Source of the DNA: Thamnaconus septentrionalis | Lineage: Eukaryota; Chordata; Actinopteri; Tetraodontiformes; Monacanthidae | NCBI GenBank assembly: GCA_009823395.1 | Contig: CM020518.1 | Span: forward strand, 1-64,000 | DNA: 64,000 bases | Direction of reading: 5' to 3' | Part shown: piece by piece, positions 13,401-27,553 of the stretch | Layout: each line of letters begins with the position of its first letter | Position numbering within the stretch: the first letter of the stretch is position 1 | Made by a program: the position numbers and the translations under genes | Notes under the pieces: generated by a model | Seen by the model: only the letters and a program-made list of their open reading frames with translations | The model's database searches: none | What the model was told of the DNA's origin: nothing

Positions 13401-14172
13401 AGGGAGCCTCCTCAAATATTTGCATATTTGAAATAAAAGTTTAAAATAAAATCAAAAAAAAAAAAAAAAAGAATTACAAAATGAACTCACCTTTGCTATC
13501 TTGACAAAGTGGCCCAGAATTTCAGCACGAATTTTCAGCGTCTGCGCCGTTAAGATTTCTCTCACCAGCCAGAAGCTCACCTGGAACATAGAGAACCAGT
13601 GGAACCAGTGGAACCATCAGTGTGGAACCATAAAATAAAATAAGACAGATAAATAAATGAATAAAAACCCTCCTGATATACAATCAACACTAACAACAAC
13701 ACATTCTTGTGTAGTTTCAACCTAGTGGGCTAGACCCTACTAACTCCCTTCAGTGCCCCCTTCTGGCCTCTTTTATAATAGCACCACTGTTTTCTCGACT
13801 CGGAGCAGCACACACAATTATAAATGACAAAAAATTAAAAATATTGACAGACTTTCCCCCCGATTATTATTCATAAACGTAACGTGGAACTGTACTTACT
13901 TTGCTTGCAAAAGTATTTGAGTTAAAACGTGAACACAGTTAAAAAATGCATGAGACAAACCTGGTTGAACCTGCGTGTGAACGCAACCACGTTTGGAGCC
14001 AAACTGTGTTTCTCTCGACCGTTCCATCCACAACTGGAGAGCTCCTGCAGAGAGAGCACAATGAGGTAGATATAAAGGAACTAGATAGAGAGATAGACAC
14101 CAGATAGATGGATATTAAATAGATAGATAGAGATACTTGAACATTGAATTGAATATGTACCAAAATACTAGA

Positions 14173-14244
<72 letters not shown>

Positions 14245-15700
14245 ATTATATTATTATTCATATATACATATATAACATGATATCATATTATATTAGATAA
14301 ATAGTAGATCAATGAAACGTGTCTTGACTTGGGACACCACACGGGGGCAGTGTTGGACTGTTCTCTGGTGTAATTTAGAATCACACATATACAGCAGAGT
14401 CTGGGGGGGGGCTTAAAGTTAAATGAGGTTCAGTTAGAGCAAATGGGCTTGCTGAAAGGCTTCTTCAGTTCTGGGAAGAGGGTGTTGGAAAGTCCAAAGT
14501 GTTGAACCACCAGAAGGTGGAGGTAGGTGGGGCTCAAGGGCAGATGGTATCTTCTGTTAGCAAAAGTGTTGATTTTTTTTTACAGCGTTTTTCAACAAAA
14601 GCTGTTGATGCCTTCAAAATGTCAAGAACCTGTCCAGTTGCCCCAACTGAACCTCTTATAACTTGAAGGAACCACCTGTAGAACCACCAGAAGATTTAGG
14701 TAGGTACCATCAGCCTTTAGCCCCAACTACCTACACCTCCTGGTGGTTCAACACTTGGGACTCTCCAACCTTTTTCTCTCAGAACTGAAGAAGCCTTTTG
14801 GATGAAAGGACCCCTAACCCTTCAAGATGGCAACAACAAGTCCAGTTGCCCCCAAATGAACCTTCTACGTGAAGATGATTTCCATAATAGCAATGCAATG
14901 AGTTTTTGTATACCTTGGAAAACTGGCAAATAGAATATTTTGGTCAGGAAAGGCAAGTTCTATTAGAGATGAGTCTCTTGAGCAGGATGGAGTCTCTCAC
15001 CTCCGGCTGGATTGCTTTAAACACCGGCGCATCCATCAGGGTGATTTGGCCCTGAAGAAACAAGAACATTGGGTTTGAGGCAATCTAACCAAAGCTAACC
15101 CAAAGCTAACCCCAAGATAACCCCAAGATAACCCCAAGATAACCCAAGCACTTGAACATTTCTGAATGATGTAAGAACACGTATCAACACAATGCTAGTA
15201 GAAGATTCCTTGGATTAAAACCTCCAATGTGATTTTCTGATCTTTTTGGAACCATTGTAAAAATGTGCGTCACTCACGGCGAACTCCTCCGGCGTCACCT
15301 TCAGGACGTCGAAGACAACTGCATCGTAGCTCTTAGCCGCGCAGTCGACACAAGGTCCTTCCACTGAGTCCGAGCTGCTGCTAGCCTGAGGAACACACAC
15401 ACACATACTCACATTAACACCTTATTTATTATTTAGATAAACATGAACACAATGTATGTGAAAAGGAGCAGTGATGGCTCACATCCATTCATCCATGAAA
15501 AACTCTTTTCCTTTTTTTTTTATCCCTCACACTTCAGTCACATCACGGCTTGTTTTTTTTCCTTTCTTTGTCGATGAATATTTATTAATATAATTAAGTT
15601 CATAATTCATACAATTTATTTTAGATTTTATTATGTATTTATTTATATTATTATTTATATATACTTATCATTATTAATATTGTTATTATTATGTTAACTT

Positions 15701-15775
<75 letters not shown>

Positions 15776-15959
15776 ATTTTTTTTTTTTTTTTTTAAAATA
15801 TTTTAATTCTTAATTGATATAATTATTTCTTGGGACAAACTAAAGCAAAGAGTGTTGACTTGACTCTGAAATCCTCTTAACGTCTTAACGTCCTCGTGTT
15901 ACCTCTGAGGTGAGCGAAGTGACGCTGGTTCCGTCCGAGAGGCCGTTCTTACGGTACAT
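4132..15959 (-). CDS. ralgps1: Ral GEF with PH domain and SH3-binding motif, RALGPS1 (19 coding exons)
   Basis: Coding exons in order: 15903-15959, 15278-15385, 15001-15051, 13961-14044, 13491-13580, 13218-13310, 12237-12363, 10824-10961, 10410-10503, 9785-9852, 8409-8538, 6887-7038, 6727-6775, 6133-6213, 5366-5438, 5092-5184, 4684-4792, 4508-4599, 4132-4161. Phases agree throughout, giving 1719 nt or 572 aa (human about 557, from memory). It starts MYRKNGL and ends NLMSFE as in the human protein. The CDC25-type RasGEF domain spans about residues 45-290 and exchanges GDP for GTP on RalA/RalB. A PxxP run ([10 protein letters not shown], about 330-340) is the SH3-binding segment, and the PH domain (about 445-560) binds membrane lipid. 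Exon 14 (GRMYATLEP...) may be optional. The exon 17 donor is GTCCCC, a weak match. RALGPS2 is less likely, given the N-terminus and the linkage to SET and SPTAN1. Confidence 0.95.
4439..4490. repeat. (AT)n microsatellite
   Basis: A nearly pure AT dinucleotide run inside the last RALGPS1 intron, close to the donor side of exon 18 (4508-4599). Confidence 0.9.
4793..4925 (+). mobile_element. Fragment of the dispersed hAT-like family
   Basis: Shares with the copies near 41.7 and 49.4 kb the order CATCCATCTGCTGCTGCTCC, then CCCCTCTG, then CCCACTGTGGCCC and CACCAGT. It lies directly upstream of RALGPS1 exon 17 in transcription order. Both ends look degraded. Confidence 0.55.
5214..5320. repeat. 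TATC / ATGT microsatellite
   Basis: Tandem TATC runs pass into ATGTATAT repeats within the RALGPS1 intron between exons 15 and 16. Confidence 0.8.
7881..8404. mobile_element. MITE with terminal inverted repeats at a RALGPS1 donor
   Basis: The left end reads TACCGTATTTTCCGGACTAT and the right end, reverse complemented, TACCGTAATTTCCAGACTAT, so the termini are inverted repeats of about 22 bp with two differences. The interior repeats AAGCCGC/GCGGCTTAT motifs, and no transposase frame is present. TA at both ends may be the target duplication. The right end lies within about 5 bases of the splice donor of RALGPS1 exon 11 (exon begins 8409). Confidence 0.75.
8795..8990 (-). mobile_element. tRNA-derived SINE
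   Basis: Read on the minus strand, a tRNA-like head with the B box GGTTCGATCCC (about 8949-8959) is followed by CATACCAAAGACTGTAAAAA and a body typical of fish tRNA SINEs. The A box is poorly preserved. It lies in a RALGPS1 intron. Confidence 0.6.
10193..10290. repeat. Common interspersed repeat tail (ATTC)n plus conserved block
   Basis: ATTCATTCATTC is followed by CTTCTATACCCGCTTATTCC and GGTCACGGGGGTCTGCTGG, ending CCTATCCCAGCTG. This arrangement recurs in teleost genomes as the end of an interspersed element (recognised from memory). The class is uncertain. Confidence 0.5.
11542..12107 (-). pseudogene. piggyBac-like transposon relic
   Basis: The right edge shows CCCTTTAGGCGCC next to TTAA (12104-12107) when read on the minus strand, the target and terminus style of piggyBac elements. 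Downstream on the minus strand, a frame at 11542-11838 encodes an acidic serine-rich start ([16 protein letters not shown], from 11796) like piggyBac transposase N-termini, then stops. No matching left end or catalytic DDD core is seen, so this is a 5' fragment in RALGPS1 intron 7. The family call is moderate. Confidence 0.5.
14174..14240. repeat. (AT)n microsatellite
   Basis: A long uninterrupted AT run in RALGPS1 intron 3, next to exon 4. Confidence 0.9.
14450..14806. repeat. Long imperfect inverted repeat (foldback element)
   Basis: The left arm (about 14450-14551, with GGCTTCTTCAGTTCTG and GTGTTGAACCACCAG) recurs reverse complemented at about 14703-14806, separated by about 150 bp. Arms are about 100 bp with scattered differences. 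No protein frame is inside, so it resembles a nonautonomous foldback or MITE in RALGPS1 intron 3. Confidence 0.65.
15704..15795. repeat. (AT)n microsatellite with poly-T tail
   Basis: About 70 bp of AT dinucleotides, then a T run, in the first RALGPS1 coding intron. Confidence 0.9.
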
Positions 15960-15963
15960 CCTC

Positions 15964-16032
15964 TCAGGTGGACGGCTGGGGGTCAGAAGTCAGGGCGGCG
16001 GCGGCGGCGGCGGCCTGCTTCTGCTCATCCAT
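15964..16032 (-). promoter_or_regulatory. Upstream ORF in the RALGPS1 leader
   Basis: Following an acceptor-like CTCCAG, ATG at 16030-16032 opens a 22-codon frame with seven consecutive GCC (Ala) codons. It stops at TGA (15964-15966), four bases before the RALGPS1 start codon. If this is transcribed leader, ribosomes would have to reinitiate or scan past it, so it could damp translation. The exon boundary is inferred. Confidence 0.45.
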
Positions 16033-16039
16033 GCCTGGA

Positions 16040-17990
16040 GTAGAGAGACAAAGAATCCTTTAATTAACAAACACTGTGAAATCAACCATTATGTCAATAA
16101 CTGTAAATAATACAACCGTTTGTGCGGTGAAAATATCTTGTTTTCCCTTTTACTTTATAAATATTTTACCTTTATTTTTATTTATTTTTAATTCATATCA
16201 TTTTTCCTTCTCTTTGCACTACGTTTTGTTGCAAATTTCCCCAATGTGGAATTAATAAAGGCATTCATTTCAATTCAATTGTCCACAGAAATGGATGCTT
16301 TTCTCATCTATCCTATTAAAAAAAAAGAAATACTTTGACGCTGGAAATCTACGCACCCTGCTGTTATTACACTAAGAAACATTACTAAAATATTATTAAA
16401 ATGACTAAAAAAGAGACAGAAAAGTGATGCAATAGCCACCGAAGAGTAAATGACCTCCATTTGAAAGCACTTGAGAGGAAGATAATACAGCTCAATTCAA
16501 TGCAGCTCGAATCAGAAAGCCAATCTTGATTGATTGATCTATTTTATTAATAATTTTATTATATTATAATAAAGCAGGCGTATGTGAGTTTACAATGACT
16601 GTATTTTGCATTGTATGGCCGAGATGTAAAGATGTGGAGGTTGAGCTTGTTTGTCTGATGTGTGGGTTTTGGGTGTGTGGGTTTTGTTGTCGGTTGTAAA
16701 CGTTGTGGGGTCTTTGTTTAACCCACAACATTTATGAACATTGGGGAAATGATGTGATGGTTTGACGTTACAACTAAACTGAGGCGTCTCCTGTCATCAG
16801 CATCACAGGTGTAACTTCACACCTGGAAGAATCAGACAGTCTGACTGGTTGAAGGAGGAGAAGCCGTCACTGTTTGGTATGGAGGTGTGCACCACACTGA
16901 ACATGGCCCACAGAAAGCAGAGTTGTATCAGGAGATCAGAAAGAAAATTCTAGGGGAGTGGGTTAGGGTTAGGTGTCCCTAAGCCACTCCCCTAGAATTA
17001 GGGTTAGGGTTAGGATTAGGTAACCCTAACCCATCTTCAAGTTGAAGGCTTGAAGACCAAGCAGCTCCAATCTATCCTGGGATATGGAGAAAACATGTTG
17101 CTTGTCAACTGAAAATGTAGCACAGCAAAGTTGCAATCTAATCAGAGTCTTTGAAGCCCCAGCAGGGTGTTTAGCTCTTAGAACCATCCAGGACCACCTA
17201 GAGCCACCCAGAACCATCCAGAACCACCCTAGACCAGCAGGGTGTTTAGCTCTTTATTGAAATGCCTCTGAAAACACTGGAAACATGGAGGAAAAACAGC
17301 TGTTTGATGACTGACTGACTGTTAATATCATTTCTTCAAGTTCAGAGGGCCGGATTAAAAAGCTTAACAGGCTGCATATGGCCCCCGGGCCATAGTTTGC
17401 CCACGCCTGCGTCAAGATTCTGCAAAATATGGTTGGTGTTGGCAAAGAAGGAAAGTTAAAAGTAATGCAGCTGACGCTGTGAATCCTGGTAGCATTTAGC
17501 AGTGTAGCGTTGGTCAACTAGATGGCATTGATATGGAGAAAACAGTTTCCAAACAAGCGTTTCAGGCCGTGTGTTGGCCATGCATTAAAAAGCAAACAGA
17601 ATCACTAGATTGTCAAATATTGTATTGAATTCCTTGTGTCAGAACTGTTTGGAGAAATGTGTTCATTTGTCTGTCAGTCGTTGATGCCAACAGTTTTCCT
17701 CTGATTGATTCTTGGACACTCAATGGTTGGAAGCCTGTCAGACATGAATCCAGCATCTGCTGCCTGATTCTGAAAACAGACAATTTAAGGACGAAAAAAA
17801 TAGGTGCCATTTAAAAAAAAGAAAAGAAAAAAAACGGGGTGCGCGTGGAAACACACCGATTCCGTCAACATCGCAGTCGAACTGCAGGTGGCGCTGCAGC
17901 GACACGACTGTCACGACTGTGTGAGATGTTTGGCTGCGGGTTTTGATTTATGTTGATTTATTTTTTTATTTTTTTTCGTTTATTGCGCCG
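16040..17990. other. RALGPS1 5' intron / upstream region
   Basis: No coding exon was recognised. It contains degenerate telomere-like GGGTTAGGGTTAGG motifs (about 16960-17032) and a minus-strand hAT-like element. A 40-codon open stretch at about 16835-16953 could not be assigned. A noncoding RALGPS1 first exon probably lies at or beyond the right end of this interval, but its position is not determined. Confidence 0.45.
17032..17412 (-). mobile_element. hAT-like nonautonomous element (minus copy)
   Basis: On the minus strand it begins with GGCGTGGGCAAACTATGGCC (near 17411) and carries the CAAAGACTCTGATTAGATTG block and the GGTTCT-type internal repeats found in the copies at 41.3 and 48.9 kb. 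The far end is lost. Confidence 0.6.
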
Positions 17991-17993
17991 ACT

Positions 17994-18310
17994 GCTGCTG
18001 CTGCTGCTGCTGCTGCTGCTCATGCTCGTCCCTGCTGCACTGCGCTGCTCACCTCTTTCTCTCTTCAGCAACAGCAGGGATCCTCCTGCTGCTGCTGCTG
18101 CTGCTGCTGCCGCTACTCCTCCTCGTCCTCCTCTTCCTGCTGCTGCTGCTGATGTTGCTGCTGCTCCTCCTGCTGCTGCTCCTGCTCCTCCTCCTCCTCT
18201 TGCTGCTGATGTTGCTGCTGCTCCTGCTGCTGCTGCTGCTGCTGCTCCTCCTCCTCCTGCTGCTGCTGCTGATGTTGCTGCTGCTCCTCCTGCTGCTGCT
18301 GCTGCTGCCG
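17994..18310. repeat. Compound CTG/CAG trinucleotide array
   Basis: CTG and CTC triplets run almost continuously, with the higher-order motif GCTGATGTTGCTGCTGCTCC present three times about 60 bp apart. All frames give homopolymeric ORFs (leucine, alanine/proline, glutamine/glutamate), so coding is unlikely. It lies just inside the CpG-rich stretch that may hold the RALGPS1 promoter. Confidence 0.85.
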
Positions 18311-18625
18311 TGTTCTGCTCTCTGTTGGGTTCGCGTTAATCGGCGACGCGCGGAGACGCAGTGATTCTTCAACGTCTGCTGCTCCACGACTGCGGATCAA
18401 CCTGCGCGATGGATCCAATAAAATGACGCACATCAGCCAATAAGGACGCCGCAATGAACCGCAGCAGCTCAAAACCAAAAGGTAAATGTGATAAATAGCA
18501 GCCGGAAGTGACAGGTAGGCGCACTGGATGCTCGGCTCCGCACAAGGTCCCGCCTCCCGCGACCAGCAGGGCCAATCAGAGCGCAGATCGAAACGATGAA
18601 ACGCTCTCACAGACTCGGCATTGAT
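18310..18625 (-). promoter_or_regulatory. Probable CpG-rich promoter region of RALGPS1
   Basis: CpG-dense DNA with CCAAT-type boxes (AGCCAATAAG near 18434; GGCCAATCAG near 18571) lies upstream of RALGPS1 in its transcription direction. The start site cannot be fixed from sequence alone. Confidence 0.35.
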
Positions 18626-18649
18626 CGATCAACCGTTATTAACAACATT

Positions 18650-18650
18650 A

Positions 18651-18714
<64 letters not shown>
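18650..18714. repeat. (AAT)n microsatellite
   Basis: About 21 uninterrupted AAT triplets. Confidence 0.95.
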
Positions 18715-18715
<1 letters not shown>

Positions 18716-18716
<1 letters not shown>

Positions 18717-20300
18717 CTCCCTCTGTAGGTTAAATTTGGAGTTTTGGCGAGGAAATGAAATGAATTCACGGCACTGGTCCAGTCTCTCGACGTGACACAC
18801 AGCAATACACCGTATAACCACTAGAAAAGGTCCTGAATTACCGTACAACCCCCCAAAAAATCTGTTTTTGACACAACGTTAAACTTTTCTGTTTAAAAAT
18901 GTTTGTTTCATGTTCTGACTTGAATGAGAGAATCAGTGACTGCTTTAGCGCCGCTTCAGAGAATTGACTGGAGTGTTTGCAGCACTTTTTACACTTGATT
19001 GCTGAATCTTTAAGTCTCTTAATTATTTATTCATTTTTTTCTTTATTTTAATAAATGCGTCTTGTTATGCTGTTTGTCAGTTCATTAAAGTCCAGCTGTA
19101 AATGACTGTTACATATCTTGTGTTGCTTATAATACGTTTACATTGAGAAAGTGACACCATCAGTCTGCCATGATCTCTATTAGAATAAAACTGATTTTAC
19201 CAGCAGAGATAAAACTAGTCTACTATGTAGCGTTAAGATAATCTCAGCCAACTGTACAACTCACTGTATCTTATCAATGTCATCATGATTACTGATGACT
19301 GTACTTTGACCTGATTGATGCTTGGACATTGCTTCTGTTCCTCACTCATATATGAAACTATGTCTGCAAATTTTCCATCATTTACACAGTTAAACTAGTG
19401 GCTTTGTATGCTCTGCATGACCAATCTCATGGTTGGCACTGTTTTCATTGTATCACCTCATATGTTAGCGATCTGTCTAGTTTGACATTAACTAATCAAA
19501 CGAGGAGCGAATAGTCACATTTGTTTATTGGAAAGGTATACGGTGGAAAATGTGTCCTGATTTATATGCAAAGCCTAATATGCTAGCGAGGGAAAGGGTC
19601 CCTCTGTTCGAGGGTGACCTGGGTCTTCTTCAGGGCCTCCTTCAGGTGGGGACATGGCAGGAACACCTCCCCAGGAGATGCTGGAGCCACCTCGGCGGAC
19701 TCCTCTCGATGCAGAGGGGCAAACGATGAAGACAATAAAATGAAAATAACCAGAACCAGAATCAGAACAACACAACAGCACCCGGGCTGGGACTCAGGCC
19801 AACAGATCCGTCGAGAAACAGAGAGCAACATGGTTGTGACTGCCGGCTTCACCGTTTCAGGGAGACTGGGCAGGAGTTCCCCATCACGCTGCCAAGCCCC
19901 GCCCACTGTCACACCCACTTGGACACATACACACACACACATTACCACACAAGGGTAAAATACAAAGCAGGGCTTGGAGAAGACAGGTAGCCCCCCCCCC
20001 CCCAATGAAGGAGGTCAACCCTGGACCAACAACACAAGCCAAGAACCACATCAACAACTCAGATACTAGGAACTTTTCTTCTTTTTTTAACTATAGATTA
20101 CGTCACCAGATTCCTGAATGTTAATCTGGTCTTCCAATTACGCACTCTTACCAAAACTGTGTAGATCTAATGCTCACTGTAGACCACCACCACTGTAGAC
20201 CACCACCACTGTATTCGGATGGAGGAAAAAAATGAACGAGAGTAATTAAATTTTGAAAGCCGACGAGAGAGACTCGTTTCCACGTTCACCTGACTTCTTT
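18716..20300. other. Intergenic region between RALGPS1 and SET
   Basis: Divergent promoters are expected at the two ends. Apart from a non-LTR retrotransposon fragment near 19.6-19.7 kb, short CA runs and a poly-C run (19990-20003), nothing gene-like was recognised. Confidence 0.5.
19600..19725 (-). mobile_element. Non-LTR retrotransposon 3' fragment
   Basis: Read on the minus strand, AGCATCTCCTGGGGAGGTGT, then CCTGCCATGTCCCCACC and GAAGAAGACCCAGGTCACC resemble the C-terminal coding end of CR1/L2/Rex-type LINEs (recognised from memory). It is short and not intact. Confidence 0.45.
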
Positions 20301-20575
20301 CACTGGTTGAGATGCTGCACTCCGGCCAGATGGGGGCGGTGTGGTACAGCAAAAGGCCAGAGGCAGCGTCTCAGAGAGAAACAAGCGTGCGATCCCGCCG
20401 AGTGTCCGCTGCTGCTGCTGCTGCCTGACACACTGAGCTACAACACACTGAGCTACAACACACCGTCCATGTGAAGCTGGAAGAAGGAACTTTTGGGGGG
20501 AATTCTTCAAAGGAGTTGGACCCGCGCACAGACAAGCAACCTGGTCCCAGAGGTGCCACGGTCGAACCCCGAACC

Positions 20576-24444
<3,869 letters not shown>

Positions 24445-26205
24445 AGAGCCGCTCCAATCGTCTGACCGTCCCACAACTTGACAAGGCAACCCCCCCCATT
24501 TTTTTTTTTTTTTTTTTTTTTTTGAAGAAAAAAGAAGATTGTGTATATTGTCAATGTGTCTGTTCTCTTCCCCTGCAGCCACAGCCTGTTTAGCATCCTA
24601 TCGTCTCAATGGCTGGTGGGAGGGTGCGCGGTTGGTTGGTTGGTTGGGCGACCCCTCCTCCCCCCTCCCCCCTACTGTTTGTCCACACCTCCCAAAGAAA
24701 CATTGAAAACAAAGTCCTGCACGTCACGTCATCCTAGACCAGACACTGACAGCAGCAGCAGTTTCCATGCAAGACCGTCACCATTTCTGTTCTATTGTAT
24801 GAAACCTCCACAGGGGGGCAGCATCGAGGCCTGGCAGAGGTTGAACTTTCTCTTCTTTCTTTCTTGTTTACTTACTGTTCTAATGGAATTCAATTTTACA
24901 GCACCAGCTTATTCCTCTCCACTATTGTAACCACTGTAAATGCTTTTTTTTAGGGGGGTGTGGGGGGGGTGAACCTGTATCTCGGTGAGATTGTTGCACC
25001 CAGCTGAAAAGTGAAGGGAAGGTTCGGGGAGATGGGACCAATGAAAGTCCAGCGAAGGATAAATACTCACAATCAGAGTTTGTCTCACATCACCGACCTT
25101 GACTGACCTTGACTGTGACCTGCACAAGCATGAGGCATGAGACCTCTTCAGAGCAGCAAAGAGTCCAAGCTTGATCCTCTCAATCATATCTGCTGTTGTT
25201 GTCCAAGGTTCAACTCACAATTGAAATTCGCCATCAAACCCAAAACTACGTCTTCGTGGTCCGAGTGCTTCAGTTAACAGAATCTTTCCAGTTCCACATG
25301 GTAAACTGAGCGGCATGAGTCTGCTGTCGGTTGCTCCACCTGCCAACGACCAATGAGAAACACGTTTCAATCAACACACCTCACTGTTGTCATTCTAACG
25401 AACACAAGAGAAAAAAGCCTCTTTTCATCGACGCTTGGCTGCCAGCGGAGATCCAGTGACGTTCACGCAGAAGTCAAAGTCCTCATAATTGATCGCACAG
25501 TCCTTTTAGAAATACCAGTGCACTGTGGTGGATATTCAGCCGTCACATGACAGTGAATGAAGCCGCGATCTGTTCAAACTGCTAACAAGCTTGAACAGCG
25601 ACCGCCACCGTCACATGGCGTCGCTGTTTCTGCTCGACTGAGTTTGTGTTGGAATGTTTGGAACACAACACACACAAAGTGTCTGCTGGTCAGTTTGTCT
25701 GTACACACGTTACCCAGCATGAAAACGTCTCTTGACAACGAGATGATGCATTTAGTTCATTGCTGTACAGTCACACCCTTTGCAAACGTGTTACATTTTG
25801 TGATGTGAGACAATTGTGAGTATTTAGTCTTTTCATGACTTCCATGTCTGCGTTGTGGGGGTGGCGTTGTGTGTTTGTTTTTTTTCCATTTGACTGTTTT
25901 TTGGGTCCAACGCTGCACTAAAAATCACACTGTTCAACTTCTGGTTTTTCCTGACAAAATAACTTTAAAACACGTTGATCTGTTGAGTCATTTTTCATTT
26001 TGTTTTCTATGGTATCCACAACTAAGTTTCAATTGTAATTTTTGTTTTTTACTACCAAACATAACTTCCAGAGTGAAGGTTCAGCTCGGCCGGACGTTCT
26101 GGCGCCTCTGAATTCTGCAGTTCTGAAGTTACTGCAAGTCTGTCACATGAAACTAAGTGTTACAGTTGCTTTGTTTAAATAAATAAATAAATGTATACAT
26201 AATGT
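24445..26205 (+). other. SET 3' UTR with poly(A) signals
   Basis: After the stop codon, about 1.75 kb without any gene-like frame ends in overlapping AATAAA hexamers at 26178-26191. SET transcripts in other vertebrates have long 3' UTRs, so this whole stretch is likely transcribed. The exact cleavage site is not visible. Confidence 0.65.
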
Positions 26206-26748
26206 TTTGGCTAATTCAGTCTTTTCAACTTGTGCTTTTCCCACACGCGTCCCTACATGAAATCAAGAAGGAAAAAACTGCTGAGTGCTTGTAGATCACT
26301 TGAGGAAATGCTAACTAGCTAGCTAGCTAGCTCTCTGCTCGACCAATCACGCGGATGTGGATCATTTTTCACGGCGCACCTGACATGATCTCACGGTACA
26401 CTAGTGGGGCCGCGGCACAGAGGTTGGCCAACACTGACTTAAAGAATCTTTATCCGCCCTCTGTTGCTCCTGGGCCTGTGTGTTGTTGTTGTTCTCCCTT
26501 CCAGCTGGTGGCGGTAGCGCACCAAAATGCGGTTTGACAACCGCCATTAAAAATTATAAAGAAAAAACCTACTGCTGTAGATCGGCAGCTGGTTTGACCA
26601 ATGACATTTGAGAGAGCAGTGTCTTCGGTCGCTAGCTAGCTAGCTAGCTAACTTGCTGGCTTGGTGTTGCTATGAGCAACCGAGCTGCCCGCTTGCAGAT
26701 CGCAAACCGCGGTCCGTCTTCGAGCAGAAGACGAAACACAGTGACGCG
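26206..26748 (+). promoter_or_regulatory. DYNC2I2 promoter / 5' UTR
   Basis: The gap between the SET poly(A) signals and the DYNC2I2 start is about 550 bp. It holds GCTA tetranucleotide runs (26316-26333, 26633-26650) and CCAAT boxes (GACCAATCAC near 26342, GACCAATGAC near 26597). SET and DYNC2I2 are therefore head-to-tail and closely spaced. Confidence 0.45.
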
Positions 26749-27518
26749 ATGATGTCCAGTGACTCTGGAACGATGATGATGATGTTCAGTGACGAGGCTG
26801 CGGCCTGTGTGGAGCTCCAGTCTTCGTGGAGAAGATCCCAACAATCCTTCCACAACCAGTCGGTACGTTCAAGTCGTCTGTTGGCTGCAATTCCACACAG
26901 CTGATTCAAAAGAAAAGAGATGAAAATAGTTTAAATTACTGTAAGTAATCGAAAGGTTTTTCTGAAGCATTTCTGTAAAAGTAAAGGCCATCGAATATTT
27001 GTGTCGAGATAAAACAAACAAATAAAAGTGGTGAGAAGTTCAGATTGCATTCAGCTATTTCAAAAGTGTAAGACTTATATAATAATGTGACAGGAACAAT
27101 ACTGTTATCCTCCATGTTATTGTATTTCACTAAAAAAATATATATATAAATATAATGGTTGTACAAATCAAAAATGCGGGTACTGCTTTGTTGTTGTTGT
27201 TTTTTACGACGGTCCCTGAACCCAACACGGTGCTCGGCAGGGTCTTCAGCGAAGATCTTGAACCTTCTCGCCGCAAACGTGCAGGTTGGCAGGGTTGATA
27301 AACCTTGTCATTAGTCTGCTGTTATTTTCCTGACTAAACAAAATCAGTTTGGGTTAAACTAGAGTTTGATGTTAGGACGCCGTTACTCTTGAAGAAAAAC
27401 AGTTTTGACTTCCTGTTGTTCTCAGAGAGGATGTCAGACCAAAGCCCTGCTGGCTGCTGAGGCTGCAGTGCAGTCAGTGTGGTCCACTGACAGTGGGACA
27501 CAAACAGAGCCTCAGCAC

Positions 27519-27553
<35 letters not shown>

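Noticed and set aside
16835..16953. Open stretch SDWLKEEKPSLFGMEV on plus
   Set aside because: Only about 40 codons, no family recognised, no splice support; could be an old processed-gene fragment.
18113..18610. 165-codon minus ORF rich in Gln/Glu
   Set aside because: Most of it is the CTG array read in one frame; the opening part has no homology I recognise.
24545..24930. 129-codon frame after the SET stop codon
   Set aside because: Lies in the SET 3' UTR and has no domain or splice support.
26653..26748. N-terminal extension of DYNC2I2 exon 1
   Set aside because: The longer frame depends on a TTG start; the first in-frame ATG is 26749.
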